Assembly (NCBI RefSeq): GCF_001411805.1
Contig: NZ_CP007212.1
Span: forward strand, 1,860,001-1,924,000
Direction: 5' to 3'
DNA from: Burkholderia plantarii
GTDB taxonomy: Bacteria > Pseudomonadota > Gammaproteobacteria > Burkholderiales > Burkholderiaceae
DNA length: 64,000 nucleotides
Made by a program: the position numbers and the translations under genes. The stretch's first letter is position 1, and the number at the start of each line of letters is the position of its first letter. Shown piece after piece: positions 1 to 7,405 of the stretch. Below the pieces are notes generated by a model. That model was not told the origin of the DNA, ran no database searches, and worked only from the letters and a program-made list of their open reading frames with translations.

Positions 1-1137
1 CGAGACGGGGCAGGCGAATCCCTCCAGGCTCAGCGGCGCGTTGCCGCCGGACCCGCTCTGGCCTTGCGCCGGCTTGCAGTAATAGAGCTGGCTGCCCGCC
101 TTGAACGTGATGTCGATCAGCGACGTCGGCCACAGCTGGCCGCCCAGGCACTGGTTGAACACGTCGCCGATCGACAGGCTCTTGTCGACCTTGACGCTGG
201 CCACGCGGGGGATGCCGTCCTGCAGGTAGAGATAGCCGGTCAACTGGGCCGAACCGACCGTCACCGTGCCCTGCACCTGGAAGTTCTTCTGCTTGTCGTT
301 GTCACCGTATCTGGCGTAGACCCCGAACACCAGGTTCGAGAACGCGATGCCGCGCATCGCGCCGTCGAACAGCGAGGGCACCCTGAGGTCGACCTGCGCC
401 GCCAGCAGGCAGGCCGTCACGGTTTTCTGCTCGCCGTCGACGATCAGGGCGCCCGAGAACGCGTAGTTGCGGTCGAACAGCGTGACCGTGATGGTCCCGC
501 TCACGCTCAGGTGCGTGGCCGTGGTGAACCGGTAGCCGACCTGGATCTGCTCGAAACCGAACAGGTCGAACAGCTTGAAGTTCGGCAGGGTGGCGCTGTA
601 GGTGGCCTGCTTGACGGCCGTACCGGCCGCGGTGCCGCTCGCCAGCACCGCCGACAGCGACAGCACGTCCCCGGAGCCGGCCGGCGTTTGATAGCCGATC
701 TGCAGCAGGCTGCCGAACAGATTGAGGTTGCTGAGCCGGACCGTGAGCCAGAAGCCGCAGGTGTCCTTCATGACCGTGGTGGCGTCGGCCACGGTGTTCG
801 GCACGGGCGTCCGGGGAAACAGGCTGGACAGCGTGGTCGTGCCTGAGGGCGCGTCCTTGCCGAAATAGCTGAAGGTGAAAAAGCCCGCGTCCTGCACCAG
901 GATTTTCCCCGGCGGCAATTGCGTATTGAAAGCGTCGTTCAGGAGTTGTAAAACATCGAGGCCGCCGGCGGCGGGTGACGCCAGATCGACGTAAATCAGG
1001 CTGTATTGACGCGACAAATCCAGTTGGCACTGGCTCTGGCTATTGAATTTGCCGCCGAAAATTTCCGACCACGCAAACCGGGCCGAGATGCGGATGTCCA
1101 TGGGCGAAACGTTCTCTCGCACTAAATATGCTGCCAT
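1..1137 (-). CDS. Unrecognised protein, C-terminal end outside the window
   Basis: The reverse strand is open without a stop from the ATG at 1137 to the window edge, giving at least 379 residues. I do not recognise the family. There is no clear signal peptide. The sequence is rich in beta-prone, aromatic and Ser/Thr/Gly segments (for example FFTFSYFGKD, IQVGYRFTTATHL, LVFGVYARYGDND) and has few cysteines. It reads like a large beta-structured protein rather than an enzyme with a catalytic motif. The start is uncertain: an in-frame ATG at 1101 has a GAGAG stretch upstream, while the one at 1137 has no good ribosome site. The gene lies 46 bp downstream of the 109-residue gene on the same strand, so the two are probably co-transcribed from the promoter near 1600. 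Confidence 0.7.
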   Translation of the reverse strand, partial: MAAYLVRENVSPMDIRISARFAWSEIFGGKFNSQSQCQLDLSRQYSLIYVDLASPAAGGLDVLQLLNDAFNTQLPPGKILVQDAGFFTFSYFGKDAPSGTTTLSSLFPRTPVPNTVADATTVMKDTCGFWLTVRLSNLNLFGSLLQIGYQTPAGSGDVLSLSAVLASGTAAGTAVKQATYSATLPNFKLFDLFGFEQIQVGYRFTTATHLSVSGTITVTLFDRNYAFSGALIVDGEQKTVTACLLAAQVDLRVPSLFDGAMRGIAFSNLVFGVYARYGDNDKQKNFQVQGTVTVGSAQLTGYLYLQDGIPRVASVKVDKSLSIGDVFNQCLGGQLWPTSLIDITFKAGSQLYYCKPAQGQSGSGGNAPLSLEGFACPVS

Positions 1138-1183
1138 GCGGCGAGGTGACGAACGTCACTTCGCCCCCGGACTCCAATACCGC

Positions 1184-1513
1184 TCAGCCGCTGAAAACGT
1201 GCTTGCTCGGGTCGTAGGTCCCTTCCGATACGACGACGTTGAGGTTCTGCACGATATCGTTATTGATGGCTTCCTTGATCACGTCCATCGGCGGCGAAAC
1301 CGCGACGTACACCTGGTTGCTGCCGCCCACCGCCACTTCCAGCAGCGTCGTCGGCGTGGCGGGCGACTCACCTTCCTTCGGCGCGGCCGACGAAGTGACG
1401 TTGAACAGGAACGGCGCGGCGCCGGTCGGCGTGCTGGTCGGGATATTCAGGGAGGCGGTGTAGATTTTGCTGTCGATATTGAAGACGGCATTGACGGTAG
1501 CGCTGATTCCCAT
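1184..1513 (-). CDS. Small unrecognised protein, first gene of a two-gene unit
   Basis: A 109-residue protein with a well-placed ribosome site (GGAG eight bases before the ATG). It has no signal peptide and no cysteine, and is rich in Ser, Thr, Val and Pro. The pattern of short hydrophobic strands (IYTASLNIP, TTLLEVAVGG, NQVYVAVSPP) suggests a small beta-rich domain. I do not recognise a family. It lies 46 bp before the larger unrecognised gene and probably shares its transcript. A good sigma-70 promoter lies about 80 bp upstream (1595-1623). The cluster sits beside a DNA stretch visibly richer in A+T than the rest of the window, which may indicate recent acquisition; that is inference. Confidence 0.75.
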   Translation of the reverse strand: MGISATVNAVFNIDSKIYTASLNIPTSTPTGAAPFLFNVTSSAAPKEGESPATPTTLLEVAVGGSNQVYVAVSPPMDVIKEAINNDIVQNLNVVVSEGTYDPSKHVFSG

Positions 1514-1594
1514 TTGACAACTCCATTCTGCGTTGGCTGGCGATTCCGGATGTGCCGGAGATAATCCTGGGCACCGGGCAGGTAAGGCGTCGCA

Positions 1595-1623
1595 ACTATA
1601 GCGTTAAAGATTTTACAAAACAA
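1595..1623 (-). promoter_or_regulatory. Sigma-70 promoter for the 1184-1513 gene
   Basis: On the minus strand TTGTTT (1618-1623) and TATAGT (1595-1600) are separated by exactly 17 bp. The element lies in an AT-rich stretch and faces the small gene starting at 1513. Confidence 0.6.
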
Positions 1624-2025
1624 TCTCGATTCGACGCCAAACGTTTCACGATAGGTGGCTGTCATTTATTAAGCGGAAAAAACATTTGCGTGCCTCCCGG
1701 CACGGCCTGAAATACCGCGCACGAATGCCCGATTTTCAACAGGAGGCGAATCAGGAGTTTTCCGGATATCGATGGGGATAGTGAAAATCCGGCTAGCACG
1801 AAAATCCTGAATTTTTCAATCTTGATCAGGAAAATGGAAATCCCGGCGGCGGGAGCATGGCGATTCACGCATGTTCGGCCGTGGCCTGGCACGGCGGCGG
1901 CACCGGATGAACAGGCGTGCGTCCGTCGGGGCGCGCAAGGCGGGATGAAGGGTGGATGAGGTCAGGCGAGGGCGGGTGAATTTACCGCCGCGGAGCGTGC
2001 GTCGGCACGTTTGCATGCGCTCTTT
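1624..2025. other. Gene-free stretch between divergent units
   Basis: No convincing gene is seen here. About 1560-1850 is clearly poorer in G+C than the surroundings. Short open frames in this stretch lack Burkholderia-like codon use and ribosome sites. A TGGCACG-like element near 1887 is judged a chance GC-rich match. Confidence 0.5.
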
Positions 2026-2055
2026 TTGCACTTGGCGGTGCGAGCCCGGTAAAAT
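2026..2055 (+). promoter_or_regulatory. Sigma-70 promoter for bamC
   Basis: TTGCAC (2026-2031) and TAAAAT (2050-2055) are separated by 18 bp, about 55 bp before the bamC start. The geometry is good for a housekeeping promoter. Confidence 0.55.
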
Positions 2056-2111
2056 GCAATGTTGATCCACGGAAAAGTACCCGTGGCCACTCGCGGAAGG
2101 ATTCCCTGAAC

Positions 2112-3320
2112 ATGTCTGATCTTCGTCTTACCAAGCGGTTCGCGGTTGTGCTGGCAGTCGGTACGTTCGTGGCAGGGTGCAGCTCGCCGTCGCCCACGAA
2201 AATCGATTACAAGAGCGATTCCAAAACCAAGGAGGTATCGCTCGCGGTTCCGCCGAACATGATGGACGAGACGGCCGATCAGCGTTCGCTGCCGCCGCAG
2301 GGCGGTGAAACGTCGCTGTCGAGTCTGCAACAGACCCAGCAGGTCGCGCCGACCACCGATACGGTCGTGCCGCCGACGCAGGGCATGCATCTGCAGCGCG
2401 AAGGCACGGAGAGCTGGCTCGTCATCGACGGCCAGACGCCAGCCGAAGTCTGGCCGCAGGTGCGCCGCTTCTGGCAGGAGCAGGGCTTCCTGCTCGTCAT
2501 CGATCAGCGCGACAAGGGCGTGATGGAGACCGACTGGAACGAAACGCATCCGTCGATCAACCAGGGCCTGATTCGCGGCGTGATCTCGAAGGCGATGGGC
2601 AATTCCTACGTGACGGCCGAGCGCAACAAGTACCGCACGCGTCTCGACACCGCGCCGAACGGCGGCACCTACGTGTTCATCAGCCAGAAGGGGATGCGCG
2701 AGGCGCTGACCGGGCCGAACAACGATTCGAGCAAGTGGGAAACGCGGCCGAACGATCCGGCGCTCGAAACCGAATACCTGAAGCGCCTGATGGTCGTGCT
2801 CGGTCAGAACGATTCGCGCAAGGTTGCCGGTGGCGCCGCAGCGACCGACGCGGCATCGGTGCCGGCCGCGCCGGCAGCGACGCCGGCCGGTGGCAACGCG
2901 GCCGCCGCCGCGATCGCGGCGCAGAACGCCGCCAACGCGGGCTCGCAAGGCCCGCGCCGGTCCAGCGAAGCGGGCGACGTGCCGCCCGAAGTCACGCTCG
3001 GCGAGCCGTATGACCGCTCGTGGCTGCGCGTGGGGCTCGCGCTCGATCGCGCGAACTTCACGGTCGACGATCGCGATCGCTCGAAGGGGCTCTACTACGT
3101 CCGCTACGTCGATCCGAAGGATCTGAGCTCGGCCGAGCAGGGTTTCTGGAGCCAGCTGTTCCACGGCAAGAAGGAAAAGACCGCGAAGCAGTATCTCGTC
3201 AACGTGAAGGCGCTGACGCAGGACCAGACGCGCGTCGCCGTGGTCGACGCGAGCGGCAACATCGACGGGTCCGGTCCGGCTCGCCAGATCATGGGGCTGC
3301 TCGTCGACCAGCTGCGCTAA
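2112..3320 (+). CDS. bamC: Outer membrane assembly lipoprotein BamC
   Basis: A 402-residue lipoprotein of the BAM complex, which folds beta-barrel proteins into the outer membrane. The N-terminus is a lipoprotein signal with lipobox VAGC, so Cys23 would be acylated. It is followed by the unstructured N-terminal stretch that in this family contacts BamD (around residues 25-75). Two helix-grip domains follow (about 85-220 and 290-400), separated by an Ala/Gly-rich linker near 230-290. The assignment rests on the NlpB/DUF799-like pattern, including the GTYVFISQKG segment and the C-terminal DASGNIDGSG stretch. It appears monocistronic: its own promoter lies upstream and a strong terminator follows 25 bp after the stop. 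In other Burkholderia the gene is, as I recall, usually preceded by dapA; here the upstream neighbours are unrecognised genes. Confidence 0.93.
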   Translation: MSDLRLTKRFAVVLAVGTFVAGCSSPSPTKIDYKSDSKTKEVSLAVPPNMMDETADQRSLPPQGGETSLSSLQQTQQVAPTTDTVVPPTQGMHLQREGTESWLVIDGQTPAEVWPQVRRFWQEQGFLLVIDQRDKGVMETDWNETHPSINQGLIRGVISKAMGNSYVTAERNKYRTRLDTAPNGGTYVFISQKGMREALTGPNNDSSKWETRPNDPALETEYLKRLMVVLGQNDSRKVAGGAAATDAASVPAAPAATPAGGNAAAAAIAAQNAANAGSQGPRRSSEAGDVPPEVTLGEPYDRSWLRVGLALDRANFTVDDRDRSKGLYYVRYVDPKDLSSAEQGFWSQLFHGKKEKTAKQYLVNVKALTQDQTRVAVVDASGNIDGSGPARQIMGLLVDQLR

Positions 3321-3345
3321 TCTTCCGGCTTTCCCCGCAGTCGCC

Positions 3346-3370
3346 AAGCCCGCCGTCCGGCGGGCTTTTT
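3346..3370 (+). terminator. Rho-independent terminator of bamC
   Basis: A 7-bp GC stem (GCCCGCC at 3348-3354 with GGCGGGC at 3359-3365), a 4-base loop and a run of five T. Confidence 0.85.
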
Positions 3371-3395
3371 CATTTGTGTCACGGAAATGAATGCG

Positions 3396-3420
3396 CGTTA
3401 CGTAACGTTACCCGGGTAAC
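3396..3420. promoter_or_regulatory. Two abutting palindromes, probable activator binding site
   Basis: A perfect 12-bp palindrome CGTTACGTAACG (3396-3407) is followed, sharing one base, by a perfect 14-bp palindrome GTTACCCGGGTAAC (3407-3420). Both are built on the half-site GTTAC. The same CGTTACG/CGTAACG half-sites occur in only one other intergenic region of the window (41450-41495), again upstream of a sigma-54-type promoter. The centre lies about 120 bp upstream of the inferred start of the 3501-3517 promoter, a usual distance for a sigma-54 enhancer site. Confidence 0.6.
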
Positions 3421-3500
3421 GCGCGGGCCGCGCGGGCGTGTGCTGCCGGGTGCATGATTGTTAACTCAAATAAATCAAAGACTTACCGGAGAATTTTTCG

Positions 3501-3517
3501 CTGGCACGGAAGCTGCT
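3501..3517 (+). promoter_or_regulatory. Sigma-54 promoter
   Basis: The sequence CTGGCACGGAAGCTGCT has a perfect -24 element (TGGCACG), exactly 10 bp between the GG and GC dinucleotides, and a -12 element CTGC, one base off the TTGC consensus. The predicted start is near 3528. No comparable sigma-70 promoter was found in the AT-rich stretch 3455-3500. Confidence 0.65.
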
Positions 3518-3527
3518 GATAGGGATA

Positions 3528-3740
3528 CCGAACGATGTTGCCCGGCGCGGCGCGCGTGACGCCACAGGCCTGTCACCGCCGATGCCGACGCTACCGGTCA
3601 CCGCTTTGCGCGGCGCGGACGATTCCGCGCCCGACCCGCCTGATGGCCCGTGCCGCGCATGGGCCTCGATGGCCCCGTCGCCTATCCTCGTAGGGCGACG
3701 GTTTTGCCCGCGCTTCGAAGGAAGCGCGGGCAATTTTTTT
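3528..3740 (+). ncRNA. Candidate small RNA, about 210 nt
   Basis: A stretch lying between a sigma-54 promoter and a strong terminator, with no convincing gene. The last 70 bases form two consecutive stems: CCGTCGCC (3675-3682) with GGCGACGG (3694-3701), then the 13-bp terminator stem. A 52-codon open frame from 3535 has no ribosome site and Arg-rich composition, so I do not call it a protein. I do not recognise 6S RNA, RNase P RNA or tmRNA signatures. An alternative is a regulated leader of the monooxygenase gene at 3819, but the terminator lies 79 bp before that start. The transcript is inferred from promoter plus terminator only. Confidence 0.5.
3704..3740 (+). terminator. Strong rho-independent terminator of the candidate small RNA
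   Basis: A 13-bp perfect stem (3704-3716 with 3721-3733), a GAAG tetraloop and seven T (3734-3740). It is one of the strongest terminators in the window, yet no protein gene ends just upstream. Confidence 0.85.
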
Positions 3741-3818
3741 GTGGATCGCCAGGCTCGCGGCCAGCTTGGCCGGATTCGTGTACGCTGCCCGTTTCCGAAT
3801 CAGGTCAGGAGCCGAAAC

Positions 3819-4109
3819 ATGTCAGAAGTCGCCGTCGTCGCCACGATCATCGCCAAGCCGGGCATGGAGGACAAGCTGTTCGAGCAGCTCGGGACGATCA
3901 TCGGGCCGACCCGGGTCGAGCAGGGGGCGCTGCAATACGACCTGCACCGTGATCGTGACGATCTGCGGCGTTTCGTGTTCTTCGAGCGTTGGGAGAGTGA
4001 CGCGGCGCTGGTCGCGCACGGGCAGGCGGCCCATATGCGCGCCTACAAGCAGAATGCCGCCGAGTGGATCGAAAGCGCGGAAGTCCGCGTGATGCATCGG
4101 GTGGCCTGA
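3819..4109 (+). CDS. Antibiotic biosynthesis monooxygenase (ABM) domain protein
   Basis: A 96-residue single-domain protein of the ABM/YgiN type, a dimeric ferredoxin-like fold used by quinol monooxygenases and related small oxygenases. The family pattern is clear: VVATIIAKPGMEDKLFEQL at the start, the central QYDLHRD and FFERWESDAAL segments, and the HMRAYKQ helix. The ATG at 3819 is chosen because AGGAG lies seven bases upstream; an upstream in-frame extension would run through the small-RNA terminator. The substrate cannot be read from sequence. The gene is monocistronic and convergent with the small gene at 4203-4460. Confidence 0.85.
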   Translation: MSEVAVVATIIAKPGMEDKLFEQLGTIIGPTRVEQGALQYDLHRDRDDLRRFVFFERWESDAALVAHGQAAHMRAYKQNAAEWIESAEVRVMHRVA

Positions 4110-4167
4110 GGCGGCATGAAGTGGTGGCATGGGCGCGGCGTCTGCCGGAAAGCCGCGTCCGTGCGAC

Positions 4168-4187
4168 GGGCAGCATCCGGGCTGCCC
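4168..4187. terminator. Hairpin between convergent genes
   Basis: A 7-bp stem GGGCAGC/GCTGCCC with a 6-base loop lies between the stop codons of two convergent genes. There is no T run, so any termination role is uncertain. Confidence 0.3.
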
Positions 4188-4202
4188 GCGCTGCCTTCGC
4201 CG

Positions 4203-4460
4203 TCAGTGCGCGGCGTTCGGCACGTCGAGGATCAGGATGATGGTCCAGTCGGCGTCGCCGTCATGGTGATACTGCCGCTCCACCACGATGAACGGCTGCT
4301 GCTTGCCTTGCGGGCCGAGGAACAGCACGTCGCCTTCCATCGGCAGGCACTCGATCGGGGGCAGGGCAAGAAACGCATCGTCGGAGCCGCGCGGCATCAA
4401 TTGCTTGATCTTGCGCGTCGCCTCTTCGGTCCATTCGATGTCCAGCTGGATATTGCTCAT
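4203..4460 (-). CDS. Small conserved-looking cytoplasmic protein, unknown role
   Basis: An 85-residue acidic protein with a strong ribosome site (GGAGG five bases before the ATG) and Burkholderia-like codon use. It has no signal peptide or membrane segment. The sequence looks like a small mixed alpha/beta domain (EWTEEATRKIKQLMPRG, then GDVLFLGPQGKQQPFIVVERQYHHDG). I do not recognise a family. It stands alone, convergent with the ABM gene and followed on its other side by the terminator of the small periplasmic gene at 4615. Confidence 0.75.
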   Translation of the reverse strand: MSNIQLDIEWTEEATRKIKQLMPRGSDDAFLALPPIECLPMEGDVLFLGPQGKQQPFIVVERQYHHDGDADWTIILILDVPNAAH

Positions 4461-4543
4461 TCTGTCCTCCGCACCACGGTGCGCACGGTTGGAAAAGTCG
4501 GGTGCGCGACTTTAGCACAGCGCGCGGTATCTGCCGAACCATG

Positions 4544-4576
4544 AAAAAAGCCGAACCCGGCGGCACCGGATTCGGC
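4544..4576 (-). terminator. Rho-independent terminator of the 4615-4875 gene
   Basis: Read on the minus strand, GCCGAA-T-CCGG pairs with CCGG-G-TTCGGC, and six T follow (the A run at 4544-4549). Confidence 0.75.
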
Positions 4577-4614
4577 CTGCGACGGTCACGCGGACCGCTG
4601 ACTGCGGATGGCGC

Positions 4615-4875
4615 TTACTGGCTGGCGGCTTCCGGAGCCGCCGCCTTCTTCGCCTTGTGCGTCTTCTTCATCGTGTGATGGTGATGATGGGCCGGCTGTT
4701 GCATTTCGGCGGATTGCTGGGCCTCCCGCTGCTGCTGCAGAGCTTGAGCCCGTTGCTCGATTTCCGCAATCTTGGCCGGATCGGTGATCGTCGTGATCGT
4801 CGTGCTTTCTTGCGCATAAGCCGCGCCGGTCAGAGCCGACATCGAAACCAGAATAGCCAGGGACATTTTCTTCAT
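4615..4875 (-). CDS. Small periplasmic protein with a histidine patch and Lys/Ala tail
   Basis: An 86-residue protein with a standard signal peptide (MKKMSLAILV...GAAYA, cleavage before QES). The mature part has a Glu/Gln-rich helix (residues about 35-60), a run of five histidines near residue 67 and a Lys/Ala tail. The start at 4875 is preceded by GGAGGT six bases upstream; longer frames run through that ribosome site. The histidine run could bind metal, but that is a guess from composition. It has its own terminator and no operon partner. I do not recognise a named family. Confidence 0.75.
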   Translation of the reverse strand: MKKMSLAILVSMSALTGAAYAQESTTITTITDPAKIAEIEQRAQALQQQREAQQSAEMQQPAHHHHHTMKKTHKAKKAAAPEAASQ

Positions 4876-5130
4876 TGCTCTACCTCCGCTAAGTGGTGAT
4901 GGACCCGAGTTTGCCGAAGAGTCCGGCACAGCAACCGAGTGAGCCGAGTGTAGCAAAAGTGACGGATCGATGCACTTCCGGCTCGGGGCGCGGCGCCGGC
5001 GTCTTGCCCGCGCGACAGCGGCGGTGCCGACATCGCGGCGCCATCTGCGTGTGCGTGCGGCTGCGCGGCACGGCCCCGGATTGCCCGCGGGACGCCCCGC
5101 AGGCGCGTCGCGGCGGCGCGCCGCGTCGTC

Positions 5131-5847
5131 TCAGAACCAGCCCAGCCGGCGATATGCGTAGAATTGAACGATTCCGGCGATTTCGTGCAGGGCGCGCGAC
5201 GCCACGACGACGTTCGTCCAGCGCGGCCACCAGCCGCGGATCGCCCGATGCCGGTTCGCGAATACCGGCTGGGGCGTCACGCCGAATCTCGCGAAATCGA
5301 GCAGCGCGCGCCGCATCTGATACGAAGACGTCACGAGAATCGTCTCATCGTAATGTTCGGCGAGTAGGATGGGTGCCGTGTACTTCGCATTTTCGTAGGT
5401 GGTGCGGCTGCGCCGTTCGAGGACCAGATCGCGCACGGGCACGCCGCGCGCGAGCAGCAGCGGGGCATACAGATCGGCTTCGGTCGTGCCGTGCCGGTGC
5501 GGATCGCCGCCCGTCACGATCACGGTGCAGCGTGCCAGGGTTCGTTCGCAGACCGAATGGAGTTCGGCCGCGCGGGCGATGCGGGCCAGCCCGTCGTCGG
5601 GCGGCACGAGCAGGCCGTCGCGGCGCTCGATTCCGGCGCCGAGCACGACGATCGCGGTGTGCCCCGCGAAGATCGGCGGCTCGGCGGGCGTCACGCCGGA
5701 CTCGGCGAGCGCGACGAGCGGAGCGGTCAGCCAGCCGGTGGCGAGCCCCGCCAGCAGCGCGAAGCCGAGCATGAGGAGGGCGGTGCGGCGGGTACGCCAG
5801 ATGGCGGCGGCTGCGAAGAGCAGCACAAATGAATCGAACAGAATCAA
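5131..5847 (-). CDS. YdcF/ElyC/SanA-family (DUF218) membrane-anchored protein
   Basis: About 238 residues with two hydrophobic segments near the N-terminus (about 4-15 and 22-48) and then a DUF218 domain facing the periplasm. The family signature is seen in TAIVVLGAG near residue 63, VIVTGGDPHRHG near 108 and the SRTTYENAKYTAP motif near 145. E. coli relatives (ElyC, SanA, YdcF) act in envelope or peptidoglycan integrity. The first available start is a TTG at 5847 with no ribosome site and a stop 15 bp upstream, so the true start may be a downstream GTG or ATG. It is monocistronic; the flanking 200 bp upstream hold no gene. Confidence 0.8.
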   Translation of the reverse strand: MILFDSFVLLFAAAAIWRTRRTALLMLGFALLAGLATGWLTAPLVALAESGVTPAEPPIFAGHTAIVVLGAGIERRDGLLVPPDDGLARIARAAELHSVCERTLARCTVIVTGGDPHRHGTTEADLYAPLLLARGVPVRDLVLERRSRTTYENAKYTAPILLAEHYDETILVTSSYQMRRALLDFARFGVTPQPVFANRHRAIRGWWPRWTNVVVASRALHEIAGIVQFYAYRRLGWF

Positions 5848-6050
5848 TTTGAATGGGGTAAGTTAACTTTTTGCTCGGTTGTGTCCGATCCGGACCGAAT
5901 CGCTGCGAAATGTAGCGTAACGGGGACGGATGAGAAAGGCGCAGGGGGAGGATAGGTAATGCCCACCTGTCGTTGCATGACGGTGCCGGCGGGCGGAGAC
6001 CCGGTCGGCGAGACCGCCTGCAGATCGCTGTACTTTGAGAAAGAGTCCAG

Positions 6051-6368
6051 ATGGCCACGTATTCCAACGAAGCAGTGCTCGATGCCCTCCGGCGGGTGCA
6101 GTACCGGCAGGTCCCTTGGGCGCGGCGCCCGAACGTCTTCGAATACCTTCGCAACCTCGGACTGATGGACACGGTGCGCCAAAAGACGGTGGCACCGGCC
6201 CCGGGCTTTCATGCCCCGGTCGATATCGCGGTGCTGACCGAATCGGGGCGCGCCGAGTTCGCGCGGCTCGAACGTGCCGAACGCCTGCCCACCTGGATCG
6301 ACCGCCGCATCGACGACTACGCGCTCAGCGAAGCCGGTGCCGTGTCGATCCTCGAGAGCCGTCTCTAG
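6051..6368 (+). CDS. Small unknown protein, 105 residues
   Basis: A soluble, basic protein with no signal peptide, preceded by a purine-rich GAGAAAGAG ribosome site. The N-terminal half looks helical with many aromatic and Arg residues (LRRVQYRQVPWARRPNVFEYLRNL shape), then an acidic helix and a C-terminal YALSEAGAVSILESRL segment. The overall look could be a small winged-helix-like or adaptor domain, but I cannot assign a family. It stands alone, divergent from the YdcF-like gene. Confidence 0.7.
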   Translation: MATYSNEAVLDALRRVQYRQVPWARRPNVFEYLRNLGLMDTVRQKTVAPAPGFHAPVDIAVLTESGRAEFARLERAERLPTWIDRRIDDYALSEAGAVSILESRL

Positions 6369-6384
6369 CGCGGAGCGTGCGGGC

Positions 6385-6416
6385 AAAAAAAGCGCCCGTA
6401 TCGGGAGATACGGGCG
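6385..6416 (-). terminator. Rho-independent terminator facing left
   Basis: A 10-bp stem CGCCCGTATC/GATACGGGCG (6393-6402 with 6407-6416) with a GGGA loop. On the minus strand seven T follow (A run 6385-6391). It ends the 6536-6796 gene and may also serve the convergent 6051 gene. Confidence 0.8.
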
Positions 6417-6535
6417 ATACCGGGTACATTTCGCTGTTGCCAGGACGGTTCACATGGCTCTGATGTGACTGCCGACGTGGTGCGCAGTTCCCGGCCTCGA
6501 TGAATTTCGCGACCGGTTGCGACGGGGGCGGCGGC

Positions 6536-6796
6536 TCATTGGCGCGGCGCAAAGCCCGGCGGCCGCGCCGGTAGCGGCGCGTTGCGTCCACGGGCATTGC
6601 TCGCGATATCGCCGCGCAGGTCACCGCGGGGGACGATGTTCGGCGGGGCGGCGGGCGGTGCCGACGGTGCATGAGCGTGCCCTGCCTGCCCGCGATGAGC
6701 GGATGGCGGCCCGACGCGCCGGTCCGCCTGCGCAGGCTGGGCGAGCGCCAATGCAAGCATCAGGCTCGTCGCCGCGAGCAGCGTGTTGCTTTGCAT
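6536..6796 (-). CDS. Small exported Pro/Ala-rich protein
   Basis: An 86-residue protein with a signal peptide (hydrophobic core LLAATSLMLALALA, cleavage after AQA). The mature part is short, disordered and rich in Pro, Ala, Arg and His. The start at 6796 is chosen because GGGAG lies eight bases upstream. There are no recognisable domains. Similar small Pro-rich exported proteins are common in Burkholderia and usually uncharacterised. It is monocistronic, followed by the leftward terminator at 6385-6416. Confidence 0.6.
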   Translation of the reverse strand: MQSNTLLAATSLMLALALAQPAQADRRVGPPSAHRGQAGHAHAPSAPPAAPPNIVPRGDLRGDIASNARGRNAPLPARPPGFAPRQ

Positions 6797-6964
6797 GGTT
6801 CGGGCTCCCTGAGGCCGTCGATGCGGCCCGTTCATCTATCCGAACGATAGGGGCGGGAGCGCGAGCACGCTGTAAGCAATGGTTAGGAGATGTTTCGCGG
6901 TCGCGGCCGGATCAAGGCGAGCCGCGAATCGCGCACCGGCGCGCGGCATCTCGCCGGCCCGGGG

Positions 6965-6995
6965 CGGTTGCGGGCGCAGGCGTCACCCGCAACCG
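6965..6995 (-). terminator. Hairpin after the DUF4096 gene
   Basis: A 10-bp perfect stem CGGTTGCGGG/CCCGCAACCG with an 11-base loop just beyond the stop of the 7004-7405 gene. No T run, so a weak terminator or an RNA-end stabiliser. Confidence 0.4.
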
Positions 6996-7003
6996 GCCTG
7001 ACA

Positions 7004-7405
7004 TCACGCCATCTTGACAGGCGCGCGCCAGGATTCCGGATTGGTCCAGAACGCGCCGCGCAGGCGGTCGCGGCTCGGCGGCGCGGGCGGCTTCACCGCG
7101 CTGGCGCCGATCCGGCCGCGCAGCGAGATCTGGCGGCCGCTCGTGCCGAGGCGCTTGACGACTTCGGCGAGCGTACCGTCGGCCTGCCATTCGTCGAAGC
7201 GCCGGCGGCACGTCGGCGGCGACGGATAGCGGCCCGGAAGTTTCGACCAGCCTTCGCCCGTCGACAATACCCACAGAACGGCGTTCACGACCGAACGTGC
7301 TTCCACGCGGGGACGACCACGGCGCTCACTGCGAGCCGGTTCCGCGCAGAACAGTCCTTCGACCAGCGCCCATTCGTTATCCTTCAAATCGTCGAACAGC
7401 ATCAT
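7004..7405 (-). CDS. Orphan DUF4096 (IS5-type transposase N-terminal) protein
   Basis: A 133-residue protein. Its first 90 residues match the DNA-binding N-terminal domain of IS5/IS427-type transposases (NEWALVEGLF, RGRPRVEARSVVNAVLW, GEGWSKLPGRYPSPPTCRRRF). The catalytic DDE part is absent; instead there is a short Pro/Arg tail. It has an intact frame, a good ribosome site (GAGGTGAGGAC before the ATG), Burkholderia-like codon use, and no inverted repeats or target duplication around it. That argues against a recent insertion-sequence remnant and for a domesticated DNA-binding protein. A near-consensus sigma-54 promoter (7548-7563) faces it. A homologous orphan with a different tail lies at 34761-35192. 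Confidence 0.75.
   Translation of the reverse strand: MMLFDDLKDNEWALVEGLFCAEPARSERRGRPRVEARSVVNAVLWVLSTGEGWSKLPGRYPSPPTCRRRFDEWQADGTLAEVVKRLGTSGRQISLRGRIGASAVKPPAPPSRDRLRGAFWTNPESWRAPVKMA

Noticed and set aside
1887..1902. TGGCACG-GCGG-CGGCA, sigma-54-like, upstream of bamC
   Set aside because: The spacing fits, but the -12 part is CGGC and the context is GC-rich. Similar chance hits occur at about 4126 and 56995, facing no gene. bamC has a good sigma-70 promoter.
3535..3693. A 52-codon frame inside the candidate small RNA
   Set aside because: It has no ribosome site, very high Arg content and overlaps RNA stems near its end.
7004..7405. Complete insertion sequence around the DUF4096 gene
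   Set aside because: No terminal inverted repeats, no target-site duplication and no catalytic domain were found.
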